Shown here one piece after another: positions 53,553 through 62,080 of a stretch of 64,000 bases of DNA. Below the pieces are notes generated by a model. The model was not told the origin of the DNA. It saw only the letters and a program-made list of their open reading frames with translations, and searched no databases. The number at the start of each line of letters is the position of its first letter. Position 1 is the first letter of the stretch. Origin of the DNA: Pseudoduganella rivuli (lineage in GTDB: Bacteria; Pseudomonadota; Gammaproteobacteria; Burkholderiales; Burkholderiaceae_D); the NCBI RefSeq assembly GCF_009674485.1, contig NZ_WKJJ01000014.1, forward strand, positions 62,001 to 126,000, read 5' to 3'. The position numbers and the translations under genes are program-made.

Positions 53553-54796
53553 GCCGTAAACAACTTTACCGTCAGGATGCATTGGATGCCCGCCAAATCA
53601 GCTGGATCGGCGACATCGTACTGGCGCGCCCGGTCTCTTTCAGCACGCTGACCGCCATGGCCGTGGGCGCGGCCGTCGCATTGGTCCTGTTCCTGTGCTT
53701 CGGTACCTATACCAAGCGCAGCACAGTTATCGGTCAGCTTGTGCCCGATAATGGGCTGATCAAGGTATACGCGGCCCAACCCGGCATCATCGAGCGCAAG
53801 GCGGTCGAAGAAGGCCAGCAGATACGCCAGGGAGATGTGCTGTATGTAATTTCCAGCGAGCGCTACGGCAGCGGCGGCAGCGATGTTCAGGCCAGCGTCA
53901 GTGCCCAGGTGCACGCAAGGCTTGAGTCGCTCCAAGCCGAGGAGGCCAAGACCCGTACCCTGCACGGCGAAGAGCGCGCAGCGCTCAATGCGCGCATCGA
54001 AGGCCTGGAGTGGGAAGCCGACAAGGTACGTACCCAAATCGATGGCCAGAAGAGCCGCGTCAAGCTGTCCGAGGCAAACTATACCCGCTACCAGAGCCTG
54101 TCGCAGCAGGGATTCATCTCAAGCGAACAGCTGCAGCAACGTAATGAAGACCTGCTCGACCAGCGGGCCCGCTTGCAGGTCCTCGAGCGCGACCAGTTGG
54201 CGCTGGCGCGCGAACTGAAATCCCAGCGCGCCGAGGCGAGCAGCCTGGCCCTGCGCCAGCAGAATCAACTGGCCCAGCTGGCGCGTGCCCTGGCAGGCGT
54301 CGATCAGGAATTCACCGAAAGCGAGGCGAAGCGGCGGCTGGTGATCACTGCCCCCCAGGCAGGCGCCGCCACCGCACTGGTCGCCGAACCAGGGCAAACG
54401 GTCGACCCCAGCAAGGTACTGGCCAACATCGTACCCGCTGGAGCCACCCTGCAGGCCCACCTGTATGCGCCAAGCAGTGCAATTGGCTTCATCCATCCTG
54501 GCCAGCAGGTGATGCTGCGATATCAAGCCTTCCCGTACCAGAAATTCGGCCATGCCCGCGGAAAGGTCCTGTCGGTATCGAAAGCCGCCCTGTCGAGCTC
54601 AGAGCTGTTGGGCGAGGCCGGCGGCGAAGCGATGTACCGCATTACCGTGGCGCTCGCTTCCCAGAGCGTCAGGGCCTATGGCCGCGAACAACCGCTGCAG
54701 CCAGGCATGCGCCTGCAAGCAGATATCCTGCAAGAGACACGCAACCTGTACGAATGGGTGCTCGAACCCCTGTATAGCCTCACCGGCAAGCTCTGA
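53549..54796 (+). CDS. HlyD-family membrane-fusion protein
   Basis: A 415-residue adaptor of the type found with C39 exporters (MchE/CvaA-like). One helix (about residues 34-52) anchors it. Then come the barrel-like GQLVPDNGLIKVYAAQPG, long coiled-coil hairpins (about residues 105-265, with LQAEEAKTRTLHGEERAALNARIEGLE) and the lipoyl/barrel segments. It would bridge the C39 ABC protein and a TolC-like outer-membrane channel, which is not encoded here. Confidence 0.92.
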   Translation: MSRKQLYRQDALDARQISWIGDIVLARPVSFSTLTAMAVGAAVALVLFLCFGTYTKRSTVIGQLVPDNGLIKVYAAQPGIIERKAVEEGQQIRQGDVLYVISSERYGSGGSDVQASVSAQVHARLESLQAEEAKTRTLHGEERAALNARIEGLEWEADKVRTQIDGQKSRVKLSEANYTRYQSLSQQGFISSEQLQQRNEDLLDQRARLQVLERDQLALARELKSQRAEASSLALRQQNQLAQLARALAGVDQEFTESEAKRRLVITAPQAGAATALVAEPGQTVDPSKVLANIVPAGATLQAHLYAPSSAIGFIHPGQQVMLRYQAFPYQKFGHARGKVLSVSKAALSSSELLGEAGGEAMYRITVALASQSVRAYGREQPLQPGMRLQADILQETRNLYEWVLEPLYSLTGKL

Positions 54797-54818
54797 TCCA
54801 GCATTGATCCTATTCCCC

Positions 54819-56978
54819 ATGGTTTTTCTCGACAAACTGGCCTTCGGCCTCGGCCGCAAGTTGCCGCTCATCCTGCAAACCGAAGCCACCGAATGCGGCC
54901 TCGCCTGCCTGGGCATGGTAGCCGGCTTCCACGGCCACCACGCCAACCTGGCCAGCCTGCGCCAGCGTTTTTCCGTCTCGCTCAAGGGCGCCACTTTGGC
55001 CGACCTGATGCGCATCGCCGGCCAGATGGACCTGGCCACGCGCCCGCTCAAGGTCGAACTGGAACACTTGGCTGAGTTGAAACTGCCATGTATCCTGCAC
55101 TGGAATTTCAACCATTTTGTCGTGCTGCACGAGACCAGCCCCACTGGCGCCATAGTGCACGACCCGGCCTTCGGCGTACGCAGGCTGAGCATGGCTGAAC
55201 TCTCCAAGGGCTTCACGGGTATTGCCCTGGAGCTGTGGCCCAATCCTGCCTTCCAGCCCCAGGTGCACAAACAGGACATCAAGCTGCGCAGCCTGATGGG
55301 CCGCATTACCGGCCTGGGCCGCTCGCTCACCCAGATCCTGCTGCTGGCGCTGGCGCTGGAGGTGTTTTCCCTGGTCAGTCCTTTCTTCATGCAGTGGGTG
55401 ATCGACAACGTTATCGTGGCGGCCGACCGCGACCTGCTCAGTACGCTCGCGATCGGTTTCGGCCTGCTGATGCTGCTGCAACAGGCGGCCGCAGCAATTC
55501 GCTCCTGGGTCATTATTTATTTGGGCACCACCCTCAACATCCAGTGGCGCGCCAATGTGTTTTCCCATCTGGTTCGCTTGCCGGTCAACTACTTTGCCAA
55601 GCGCCATCTGGGCGACGTGGTGTCGCGTTTTGGCTCCATAGACCAGATCCAGCACACCCTCACCACTTCGTTTTTGGAGGCGCTGCTCGACGGCCTTATG
55701 ACCGCGGTCACGTTAACCATGATGTTTATTTACAGTCCCGCCCTGGGCTGGATCGCGGTCATCACGATGGCCCTATACGCCTTGACGCGCTGGGTCTGGT
55801 ACACGCCGCTGCGCAGCGCCACTGAAGGGCAGATCGTGCATGCGGCCAAGCAGCAGTCGCACTTCCTGGAAACGGTGCGGGGAATCAAGCCGATCAAGCT
55901 GTTCCTGCGCGAAAACGAACGCCGTGCTTCCTGGCTGACATTGGTAGTGGACCAGGTCAATGCCGAATTACGCACGCAGCGCTTGATGCTGCTGGCAAAA
56001 ACCATCAACGGCCTGCTGTTCGGCGGGCAAAATATCCTGATCATCTGGCTCGGCACCAGCCTTGTCCTCGACGGCAATTTCAGCGTGGGCGTATTGATGG
56101 CATTTATGGCATACAAGCAACAGTTTGATATGCGGGTCGGCTCACTGATCGACAAATTTTTCGAAATCAAGATGTTGCAGTTACAGGGGGAGCGCCTGGC
56201 CGATATCGTGCTGGCTGAACCAGAGCGGTTGCACGGCGGCCTGGCGCTGCCTGACGATGGCCAGCCCGCCATGGCGCTGCAGGTCAGCGGCCTGCAATAC
56301 CGCTACAGCGAACACGAGCCGTTGGTACTCAACGACCTCAGCTTTACCATCGGGCCCGGCGAGTCGGTCGCGATCGTGGGGCCATCAGGCTGCGGCAAGT
56401 CGACCCTGATGAATGTACTGCTCGGCATTTTGCCGCCCACCGCAGGCGAAGTGCTGATTGGCGGGGTGAGCGCACGCCAGGCGGGCCTCGAGCGTACCCG
56501 CCAGTTGATCGGCACGGTGTTGCAGGACGATGTGCTGTTTGCCGGTTCGATCAGCGACAACATCAGTTTTTTTGACCCCGATGCCGACCCTGCCTGGGTG
56601 GCCGAGTGCGCCCGCATGGCAGCCATTGATGCCGAAATCGGGGCCATGCCGATGGCCTATAACACTTTGGTGGGCGATATGGGCACGGTGCTTTCCGGAG
56701 GGCAGAAGCAGCGTGTGCTGCTGGCACGCGCACTCTACAAGCGCCCCAGGATACTGATCCTTGACGAAGCCACCAGTCATCTGGACATGGCCAAGGAACA
56801 CGAGGTCAACCAGGCGGTCAGCGCGCTCAACATGACCCGTGTGATCATTGCCCATCGTCCGGAAACGATAGCCAGCGCACAGCGGGTAATCGTCCTGTAC
56901 GGCGGCAAGATCGTCCAGGACTCGGCGCTCCCGCCCCCGGCTGCGCCAGGATCTGTGCAAGTCGACAAGGCCGCCTAG
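54819..56978 (+). CDS. C39 peptidase-containing bacteriocin ABC exporter
   Basis: A 719-residue exporter of the MchF/CvaB type. The N-terminal C39 cysteine peptidase has LQTEATECGLACLGMV with catalytic Cys26 and Gln20, His99 in NFNHFVVLH and Asp115 in VHDPAFG; it removes double-glycine leaders. A six-helix membrane domain follows (about residues 160-440). The ABC domain has GPSGCGKST, LSGGQKQRVLLARAL and LILDEATSHLD. The substrate is most likely the peptide at 51.2 kb. The start at 54819 gives the usual length; no ribosome site is clear. Confidence 0.94.
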   Translation: MVFLDKLAFGLGRKLPLILQTEATECGLACLGMVAGFHGHHANLASLRQRFSVSLKGATLADLMRIAGQMDLATRPLKVELEHLAELKLPCILHWNFNHFVVLHETSPTGAIVHDPAFGVRRLSMAELSKGFTGIALELWPNPAFQPQVHKQDIKLRSLMGRITGLGRSLTQILLLALALEVFSLVSPFFMQWVIDNVIVAADRDLLSTLAIGFGLLMLLQQAAAAIRSWVIIYLGTTLNIQWRANVFSHLVRLPVNYFAKRHLGDVVSRFGSIDQIQHTLTTSFLEALLDGLMTAVTLTMMFIYSPALGWIAVITMALYALTRWVWYTPLRSATEGQIVHAAKQQSHFLETVRGIKPIKLFLRENERRASWLTLVVDQVNAELRTQRLMLLAKTINGLLFGGQNILIIWLGTSLVLDGNFSVGVLMAFMAYKQQFDMRVGSLIDKFFEIKMLQLQGERLADIVLAEPERLHGGLALPDDGQPAMALQVSGLQYRYSEHEPLVLNDLSFTIGPGESVAIVGPSGCGKSTLMNVLLGILPPTAGEVLIGGVSARQAGLERTRQLIGTVLQDDVLFAGSISDNISFFDPDADPAWVAECARMAAIDAEIGAMPMAYNTLVGDMGTVLSGGQKQRVLLARALYKRPRILILDEATSHLDMAKEHEVNQAVSALNMTRVIIAHRPETIASAQRVIVLYGGKIVQDSALPPPAAPGSVQVDKAA

Positions 56979-57012
56979 CCCCTCGCCTCATTCAACTTCA
57001 CCCGTGACACCT

Positions 57013-58791
57013 ATGGACTATACAAATAATGCGCGCCTGACCAGCCTGTTCCACCCTTTTTCCGCCAGCCGACTGGCCAGCGGCAAGACGCTGTGGGTGG
57101 CGCCCGACTTCGAAAGCGAAGGCAGCGGCGCCGGCATGGACGAGGCCGGTCGCCACGCGCTATTCGGCAACATGTTTTCTTACATGATTCCAGGCGGCAT
57201 GTGCTTCGACGAACTGCAGTTCGACAGCAGTGACACCGTTACAATGCAGGCTGAACGCTATGGCGGCGTCGGCATCGGCTACAACGGTGGGGGCGTACGC
57301 TGCGGTAACGTAGGCAAATACCAGATCAAGGGCATCGGCCAAAACCCGCTGGTCGGTGACACCGGCAACCTGGCGCATAGCTATGGTGGGCTGTCCGCCG
57401 TCGACGCGCTCTTCGAAACCATCTACGCGAATGTCCTGCAAAAGATCCTGCCGGTCGGCGTAGCGCGCGTCCACGGCGTGATCCTGACTGGCCCACGTGC
57501 GGCCTTCAATATCGGCCGCGCCGAAGAACGCAGCTGGGGCGCACTGATGGTGCGCGACACCGTCCTGCGTCCGGCCCACTTTCTGCGCGCCAGCACCTAC
57601 GCCCCGCCCGGCGCCATGGCCCGCACGATGTATTCGGATGTCGGCCGGGTGCGGATGGTCAACCGCGGCCTGCTGCAGACATGTGGCAGCGTCAACGCCG
57701 TGATCCAGTTCCTGGGCAACTTCATGATGCGCTGCGCCAACCAGCTCGCCTTTGCCCGCGTGGCGCGCATCATGCATGCCTCTATCAGCCCGTCCAATAT
57801 GTGCTTCGACGGACGCTGGGTCGACCTGACGCTGACCCAGTTCCTGCCATCAGACCAGAACACCGCCGGTTTCTTCCCGAATATCCCTTCGTTTTTTGAG
57901 GAGAATACCGCTCCCCTGCTCTTCCTGCGCGAAAACATTGACACCTTCAACAAGTACAACGGCACCAACCTGCAGTTCGCGGCGCTAGCAAATTATTACT
58001 TCAAGCAGTTGAACGCCTGCTTCCGGTTCCACATGGGTTATCTGTTCGCCCTGCCGGTGTCTCAACTGGCGCCGGATCTGCAGGAAAACCAGCTGGAATA
58101 CGTCAAGGACGATGTGTCGGCGATCCTGTCGACAGGCAAGACCGTACGTAACGCATGGCCGCTCGTGCTCGATATGGACGATCCGGTGCTCGGTTTCATC
58201 GAACGCAGCTTCATGGCTGTGGCCGAACCCGCTGCGGCCGGCGCCCACATGGCGCACGAAGGCGCAGCCCGTGTGCGCGACGGCGCCGCCTTCGGCACTG
58301 CGCTGGCGACGCTGTTCGATGCCGCGTACGCGGCCGACACCAGTGGCGGCAGCCGGCGAAGCTTTGTGCTGGCAGCCTTCCTGACCGCGTTCAAGCGCGC
58401 GGCGCTGCCGGAGTATTTCTACCACGGCCGGCTGGAATACCACACAATCAGGCCAGCCATCGCCAGCGGCGATCCGGCCCACATGGCGGCTGTGATCAGC
58501 GACTCGATCGCCATCGGCGACTGGGCCTTTGAAGCGGCTGATACGGTCGTTACGCTGTACCGTTCGCCTCAAAGCACCCTGGCATTCGAGCGCGCCAGCG
58601 GATACTTTATCCACCACAGCTTGGTCCAGGGCGGCAGCCGCCGCTTTGCCAGCGCCCGCGAATTGCTGTGCTTCGTGCAGGACAGCCAACGCAGCGTCTT
58701 TGTGCAGCATGAATTCGACTTCACCGTGTACTTGCAACGCATGTTGCGCACGGCAGTGGCCATCGAACAAATCAATGGAGATCTGGAATGA
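57013..58791 (+). CDS. SelO-like protein resembling microcin-maturation MceJ/MchC
   Basis: A 592-residue protein. Its core follows the SelO pseudokinase pattern: RYGGVGIGYNGGGVRCGN with QIKGIGQNPLVGD (nucleotide-binding Lys about 106), TVLRPAHFLRAS, and MHASISPSNMCFDGRWVDLT (His 255, Asn 262, Asp 271), where SelO has HGVMNTDN and TIDYGPYG. The two other features of MceJ/MchC-type proteins, its place in a microcin cluster and its coupling to an acyltransferase-like gene, also fit. It would use ATP to activate or attach a group to the peptide. ATG at 57013 is used; a GTG nine bases earlier is possible. Alternative: a true protein-AMPylating enzyme. Confidence 0.6.
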   Translation: MDYTNNARLTSLFHPFSASRLASGKTLWVAPDFESEGSGAGMDEAGRHALFGNMFSYMIPGGMCFDELQFDSSDTVTMQAERYGGVGIGYNGGGVRCGNVGKYQIKGIGQNPLVGDTGNLAHSYGGLSAVDALFETIYANVLQKILPVGVARVHGVILTGPRAAFNIGRAEERSWGALMVRDTVLRPAHFLRASTYAPPGAMARTMYSDVGRVRMVNRGLLQTCGSVNAVIQFLGNFMMRCANQLAFARVARIMHASISPSNMCFDGRWVDLTLTQFLPSDQNTAGFFPNIPSFFEENTAPLLFLRENIDTFNKYNGTNLQFAALANYYFKQLNACFRFHMGYLFALPVSQLAPDLQENQLEYVKDDVSAILSTGKTVRNAWPLVLDMDDPVLGFIERSFMAVAEPAAAGAHMAHEGAARVRDGAAFGTALATLFDAAYAADTSGGSRRSFVLAAFLTAFKRAALPEYFYHGRLEYHTIRPAIASGDPAHMAAVISDSIAIGDWAFEAADTVVTLYRSPQSTLAFERASGYFIHHSLVQGGSRRFASARELLCFVQDSQRSVFVQHEFDFTVYLQRMLRTAVAIEQINGDLE

Positions 58792-59243
58792 GCCAGGCAA
58801 ACGACAACCTGCACGCAATCCTGGCAGTACGCTGCGAACTGCAACTCGATACCCCACATGCCACCTTGCAGGCGCTGCGCAATTGCGCGCAGTCCGGCAC
58901 TTTCGATGTGCTGCATAACGAGCTGGGAAGGGCCAATGGTTACGTGGCCTGGGCTGACATTAACAAGGAGAGCTGGCGGGCGCTGTGCGAACGTGGACGG
59001 CTGCCCAGCTATGCGTTCGAATGGAACGAAGGCCGCCTGCTGTTGCTGTTGGACATTGCGCTGGCACGGGCACAGCGGCACGCGTTGCGGACCAGCCTCG
59101 AGCGGTTGTTTGCGACGCGCAGGGCCGTCGTTTTCCTGCGCCGCGGTTGCGTACACATATATGCACGCAGCCAAGGACGCATGCGTTTGGTGGCGCGGCG
59201 GCGGTTCGATGCCGCCGCGCCAGCGGAGCCTGGCCCAAACTGA
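58788..59243 (+). CDS. HlyC/MceI-like acyltransferase
   Basis: A 151-residue protein with the outline of toxin-activating acyltransferases (HlyC) and of MceI/MchD: GYVAWADINKESWRAL, then FEWNEGRLLLLLDI, where HlyC has SWADLSLE and W.SGDR.WFIDWIAP; Asp89 would match the conserved HlyC Asp. The N-terminal His is less clear. ATGA overlap with the SelO-like gene shows coupled translation. In microcin E492 the MceI-MceJ pair joins the peptide to a glucosylated siderophore. Similarity here is by motif only. Confidence 0.55.
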   Translation: MSQANDNLHAILAVRCELQLDTPHATLQALRNCAQSGTFDVLHNELGRANGYVAWADINKESWRALCERGRLPSYAFEWNEGRLLLLLDIALARAQRHALRTSLERLFATRRAVVFLRRGCVHIYARSQGRMRLVARRRFDAAAPAEPGPN

Positions 59244-59250
59244 GCACCTG

Positions 59251-60369
59251 ATGACCGGAACTATGATGTCTGCATTAAAACTGGAACAGGTGAGCAAGCG
59301 CTACGGCGCCACACAAGTCATCGACGAGCTTTCGCTCGAAATTCACCGCGGGGAATTCATTGTGCTCCTGGGCGCGTCCGGTTGCGGCAAGACCAGTCTG
59401 CTTCGCATGGTGGCCGGGCTGGAGGAAGTTTCCGGGGGGCGGGTGTTCATTGACGGGAAAGATGTCACATTGACCCATCCCGGCCAGCGCAACGTGGCCA
59501 TGGTCTTCCAGCATTACGCGCTGTATCCGCATATGACTGTACGCGACAACCTGGCGTTCGGCTTGCGTAACGTACGCTTGAAGGGGGACGAGATCGACCG
59601 GCGCATCGCGGAATCGGCCCGCATGCTGGAACTGACTGAGCTGCTGAACCGCAAGCCCGGTCAGCTATCCGGCGGGCAGCGCCAGCGGGTCGCAATCGCG
59701 CGCGCGGCGGTCAAGGCGCCAGCCATTTTTTTGTTCGACGAGCCGCTGTCCAACCTCGATGCGGCACTGCGCAGCCGGACCAGGGTCGAGCTGGCCCGGT
59801 TGCATCGGCGGCTTGGCGCGACAATGCTGTTCGTTACCCACGACCAGCTTGATGCAATGACGCTGGCGACCCGGATTGTCGTCATGAATGGCGGTTCCAT
59901 CGAGCAGGTCGCAACGCCGGTCGAGGTGTATCGTCGGCCGGCGACCCGCTTCGTTGCGGGCTTTATCGGCACCCCGGCAATGAATTTCATTCCTGTAGCA
60001 CGCTGTGGCGTAGCGGCAGGTTTTACAGTGGTTCGCTTGCCGGATGGCAGCCTCCTCACGACTTGCGTGCCCGATCAGGGCCTGTCCGCACATGCAGGGG
60101 GCGATGGTGAACTGAGCTTGGGGATCCGGCCAGAAAATTTGTACCCGGCAGCCTCCGGTCCCCTAAGCGGCCAGGTCGAGGCCGTGGAATTCCTGGGCGA
60201 ACGCTCGCTCGCGGTCCTGACGCTTGCCGATGGCAGCACTGTCACGGTCACGCTGAACGGCACCCGGCCAGCGCCCGGCGAGACAATCACGGTTGCGATC
60301 GACTTACGTGAAGCGCACTTGTTCGATGCCGGCGGCCGTGCCCACCATGCCCGGGTTGAAATACAATGA
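59251..60369 (+). CDS. Sugar ABC importer ATPase (UgpC/MalK-type)
   Basis: A 372-residue ATPase: Walker A GASGCGKTSLLR, FQHYALYPHMTVRDNLAFGLR, signature LSGGQRQRVAIARA, Walker B IFLFDEPLSNLD, and a C-terminal OB-type regulatory domain ending in GIRPENLYP. It starts seven bases after the acyltransferase-like gene. The ATG used has no strong ribosome site; ATGs at 59263 and 59266 are alternatives. It powers the importer encoded in the next three genes. Confidence 0.9.
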   Translation: MTGTMMSALKLEQVSKRYGATQVIDELSLEIHRGEFIVLLGASGCGKTSLLRMVAGLEEVSGGRVFIDGKDVTLTHPGQRNVAMVFQHYALYPHMTVRDNLAFGLRNVRLKGDEIDRRIAESARMLELTELLNRKPGQLSGGQRQRVAIARAAVKAPAIFLFDEPLSNLDAALRSRTRVELARLHRRLGATMLFVTHDQLDAMTLATRIVVMNGGSIEQVATPVEVYRRPATRFVAGFIGTPAMNFIPVARCGVAAGFTVVRLPDGSLLTTCVPDQGLSAHAGGDGELSLGIRPENLYPAASGPLSGQVEAVEFLGERSLAVLTLADGSTVTVTLNGTRPAPGETITVAIDLREAHLFDAGGRAHHARVEIQ

Positions 60370-61250
60370 GCGGATTCGCGTTACACCGTTCGCATCCCGC
60401 GAATGGCTTGTTTGTTCTGCCGTTCGTGGTGACTTACGCTGTGCTGGTACTGTGGCCCCTGTTGAAAGGAGTGGCGATCAGCCTGCAGGACTACGACTTG
60501 CTGTCGAATGACAGTTTCTATGTCGGCATGCAAAACTTCGTGGAGCTCGGCAGCGACGACGGATTCCGGCGGGTTGTCTGGAATACGCTGACGTTTGTGG
60601 CCATCAGTACACCGGTCTTTGTCGTGGTGTCGCTGGCGCTGGCGCTGGCGCTCAATCGGCCCGGGAAGCTTTGCGCCATATTGCGGGGCACCTTTTTTTC
60701 CGCGTCGGTGTTCTCGGTGACGATCGTGACGCTCGTGTGGAACCTGGCGCTGATGCCCGAACGGGGTCTGATCGCGCAATTACTGGCTTTTCTCGGCCTG
60801 CCCGAGGTAACGCCGCTCGCCAGCGACTGGCTGGCGCTGCCAATGCTCGCCGTGGTGACGGTATGGTGGATCATAGGTCTGCCGATGATCGTATTCCTGG
60901 CCGCGCTGCAGCAAATCCCGGCCGATATCTACGAAGCGGCCGCGCTGGACAATACAAGCCGCTGGCGCACGCTGACGCGGATCACCTTGCCCATGATGAG
61001 TCGTACGATTGCGCTTGTGGCGGTCATTGAAATCATCCGGCAAGCCCAGGTGTTTCCGCAAATGTGGCTGATGACCGGCGGCGGGCCAAACAACTCAACC
61101 CGCTCCATCGTCCAATTCGTTTATGAGCAAGCCTACATGGATCTGTCGCTGGGTTATGCATCGGCCGCGTCCCATGTGCTGTTTGCAGCGATGCTGCTTG
61201 GGGTGTCGCTGCAGTTATGGCTGGAACGTGAACGGAAGGCGCCGCAATGA
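60366..61250 (+). CDS. Sugar ABC importer permease (MalF/UgpA-type)
   Basis: A 294-residue permease with six helices. The EAA loop reads YEAAALDNTSRWRTLTRITLPMM, which contacts the ATPase. Start overlaps the previous stop as ATGA. It works with the following permease and the lipoprotein-bound binding protein. Confidence 0.92.
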   Translation: MSGFALHRSHPANGLFVLPFVVTYAVLVLWPLLKGVAISLQDYDLLSNDSFYVGMQNFVELGSDDGFRRVVWNTLTFVAISTPVFVVVSLALALALNRPGKLCAILRGTFFSASVFSVTIVTLVWNLALMPERGLIAQLLAFLGLPEVTPLASDWLALPMLAVVTVWWIIGLPMIVFLAALQQIPADIYEAAALDNTSRWRTLTRITLPMMSRTIALVAVIEIIRQAQVFPQMWLMTGGGPNNSTRSIVQFVYEQAYMDLSLGYASAASHVLFAAMLLGVSLQLWLERERKAPQ

Positions 61251-62080
61251 ACGCAATTGTGCGCGGTGGCTGGCGCGACCGCATCTTGATGGCGGCGTTG
61301 ACCCTGGTCGCTCTGGCGTGGATGTCGCCCTTGCTATGGGTACTCGGCTTGTCGTTCAAGCCCAACATGTTCCTGCAAACCCGCACCGATTTGATTTTCT
61401 CTCCGCCATTTACCATCGCAAATTATTTCGATATCGCCCGCGTGTCGCACGTGTTCCGCTGGCTGGCCAACAGCGCAATCGTCGCGCTGTGCCAAACGCT
61501 TGGCGTGCTGGTCCTGTCATCGCTGGCGGGGTACGGTTTCGCGCGCACGGCATTTCCTGGACGAAAGATACTGTTCGTCATCGTGATGTTCGGCCTGGCT
61601 GTGCCGGGCCAGTTGACATTTATTCCCCTGCACCGCCTGTTCGCCGACTGGAACCTGCAAAATACATACGCCGGTCTGGTGTTACCGGGCGTCGCTGCAC
61701 CGTTCGGCGTGTACCTTATGGCCCGGTATTTCAGGGCTATCCCGGTTGAGCTGGAAGAAGCGGCTATGCTGGACAACGCCTCGCGTCTCAAAACATTCCT
61801 GTTGGTGATCTTGCCGCAGACCCTGCCTGCCCAGGCAACACTCGGTATATTTACCTTCCTGAGTTGCTGGAATGACTATCTATGGCCGCTCGTGATCGGC
61901 ACCAAACCGGAAATGTACACGCTCACCCGTGGACTAGCGAGTACGCAGACAAACTTTGCCCAGTCCGAAGGACTGGGGTTCCTGATGGCGCAGGCGATGT
62001 TCGCTGCGCTGCCGGCGCTGACGATCTACGTATTTTTTCAAAAGTATCTGGTCGCCGTGGCGGTCGGGAAGGGGCGTTAA
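61247..62080 (+). CDS. Sugar ABC importer permease (MalG/UgpE-type)
   Basis: A 277-residue permease with six helices and an EAA loop LEEAAMLDNASRLKTFLLVILPQT. Start overlaps the previous stop as ATGA; its stop TAA overlaps the next ATG. Second half of the importer channel. Confidence 0.92.
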   Translation: MNAIVRGGWRDRILMAALTLVALAWMSPLLWVLGLSFKPNMFLQTRTDLIFSPPFTIANYFDIARVSHVFRWLANSAIVALCQTLGVLVLSSLAGYGFARTAFPGRKILFVIVMFGLAVPGQLTFIPLHRLFADWNLQNTYAGLVLPGVAAPFGVYLMARYFRAIPVELEEAAMLDNASRLKTFLLVILPQTLPAQATLGIFTFLSCWNDYLWPLVIGTKPEMYTLTRGLASTQTNFAQSEGLGFLMAQAMFAALPALTIYVFFQKYLVAVAVGKGR

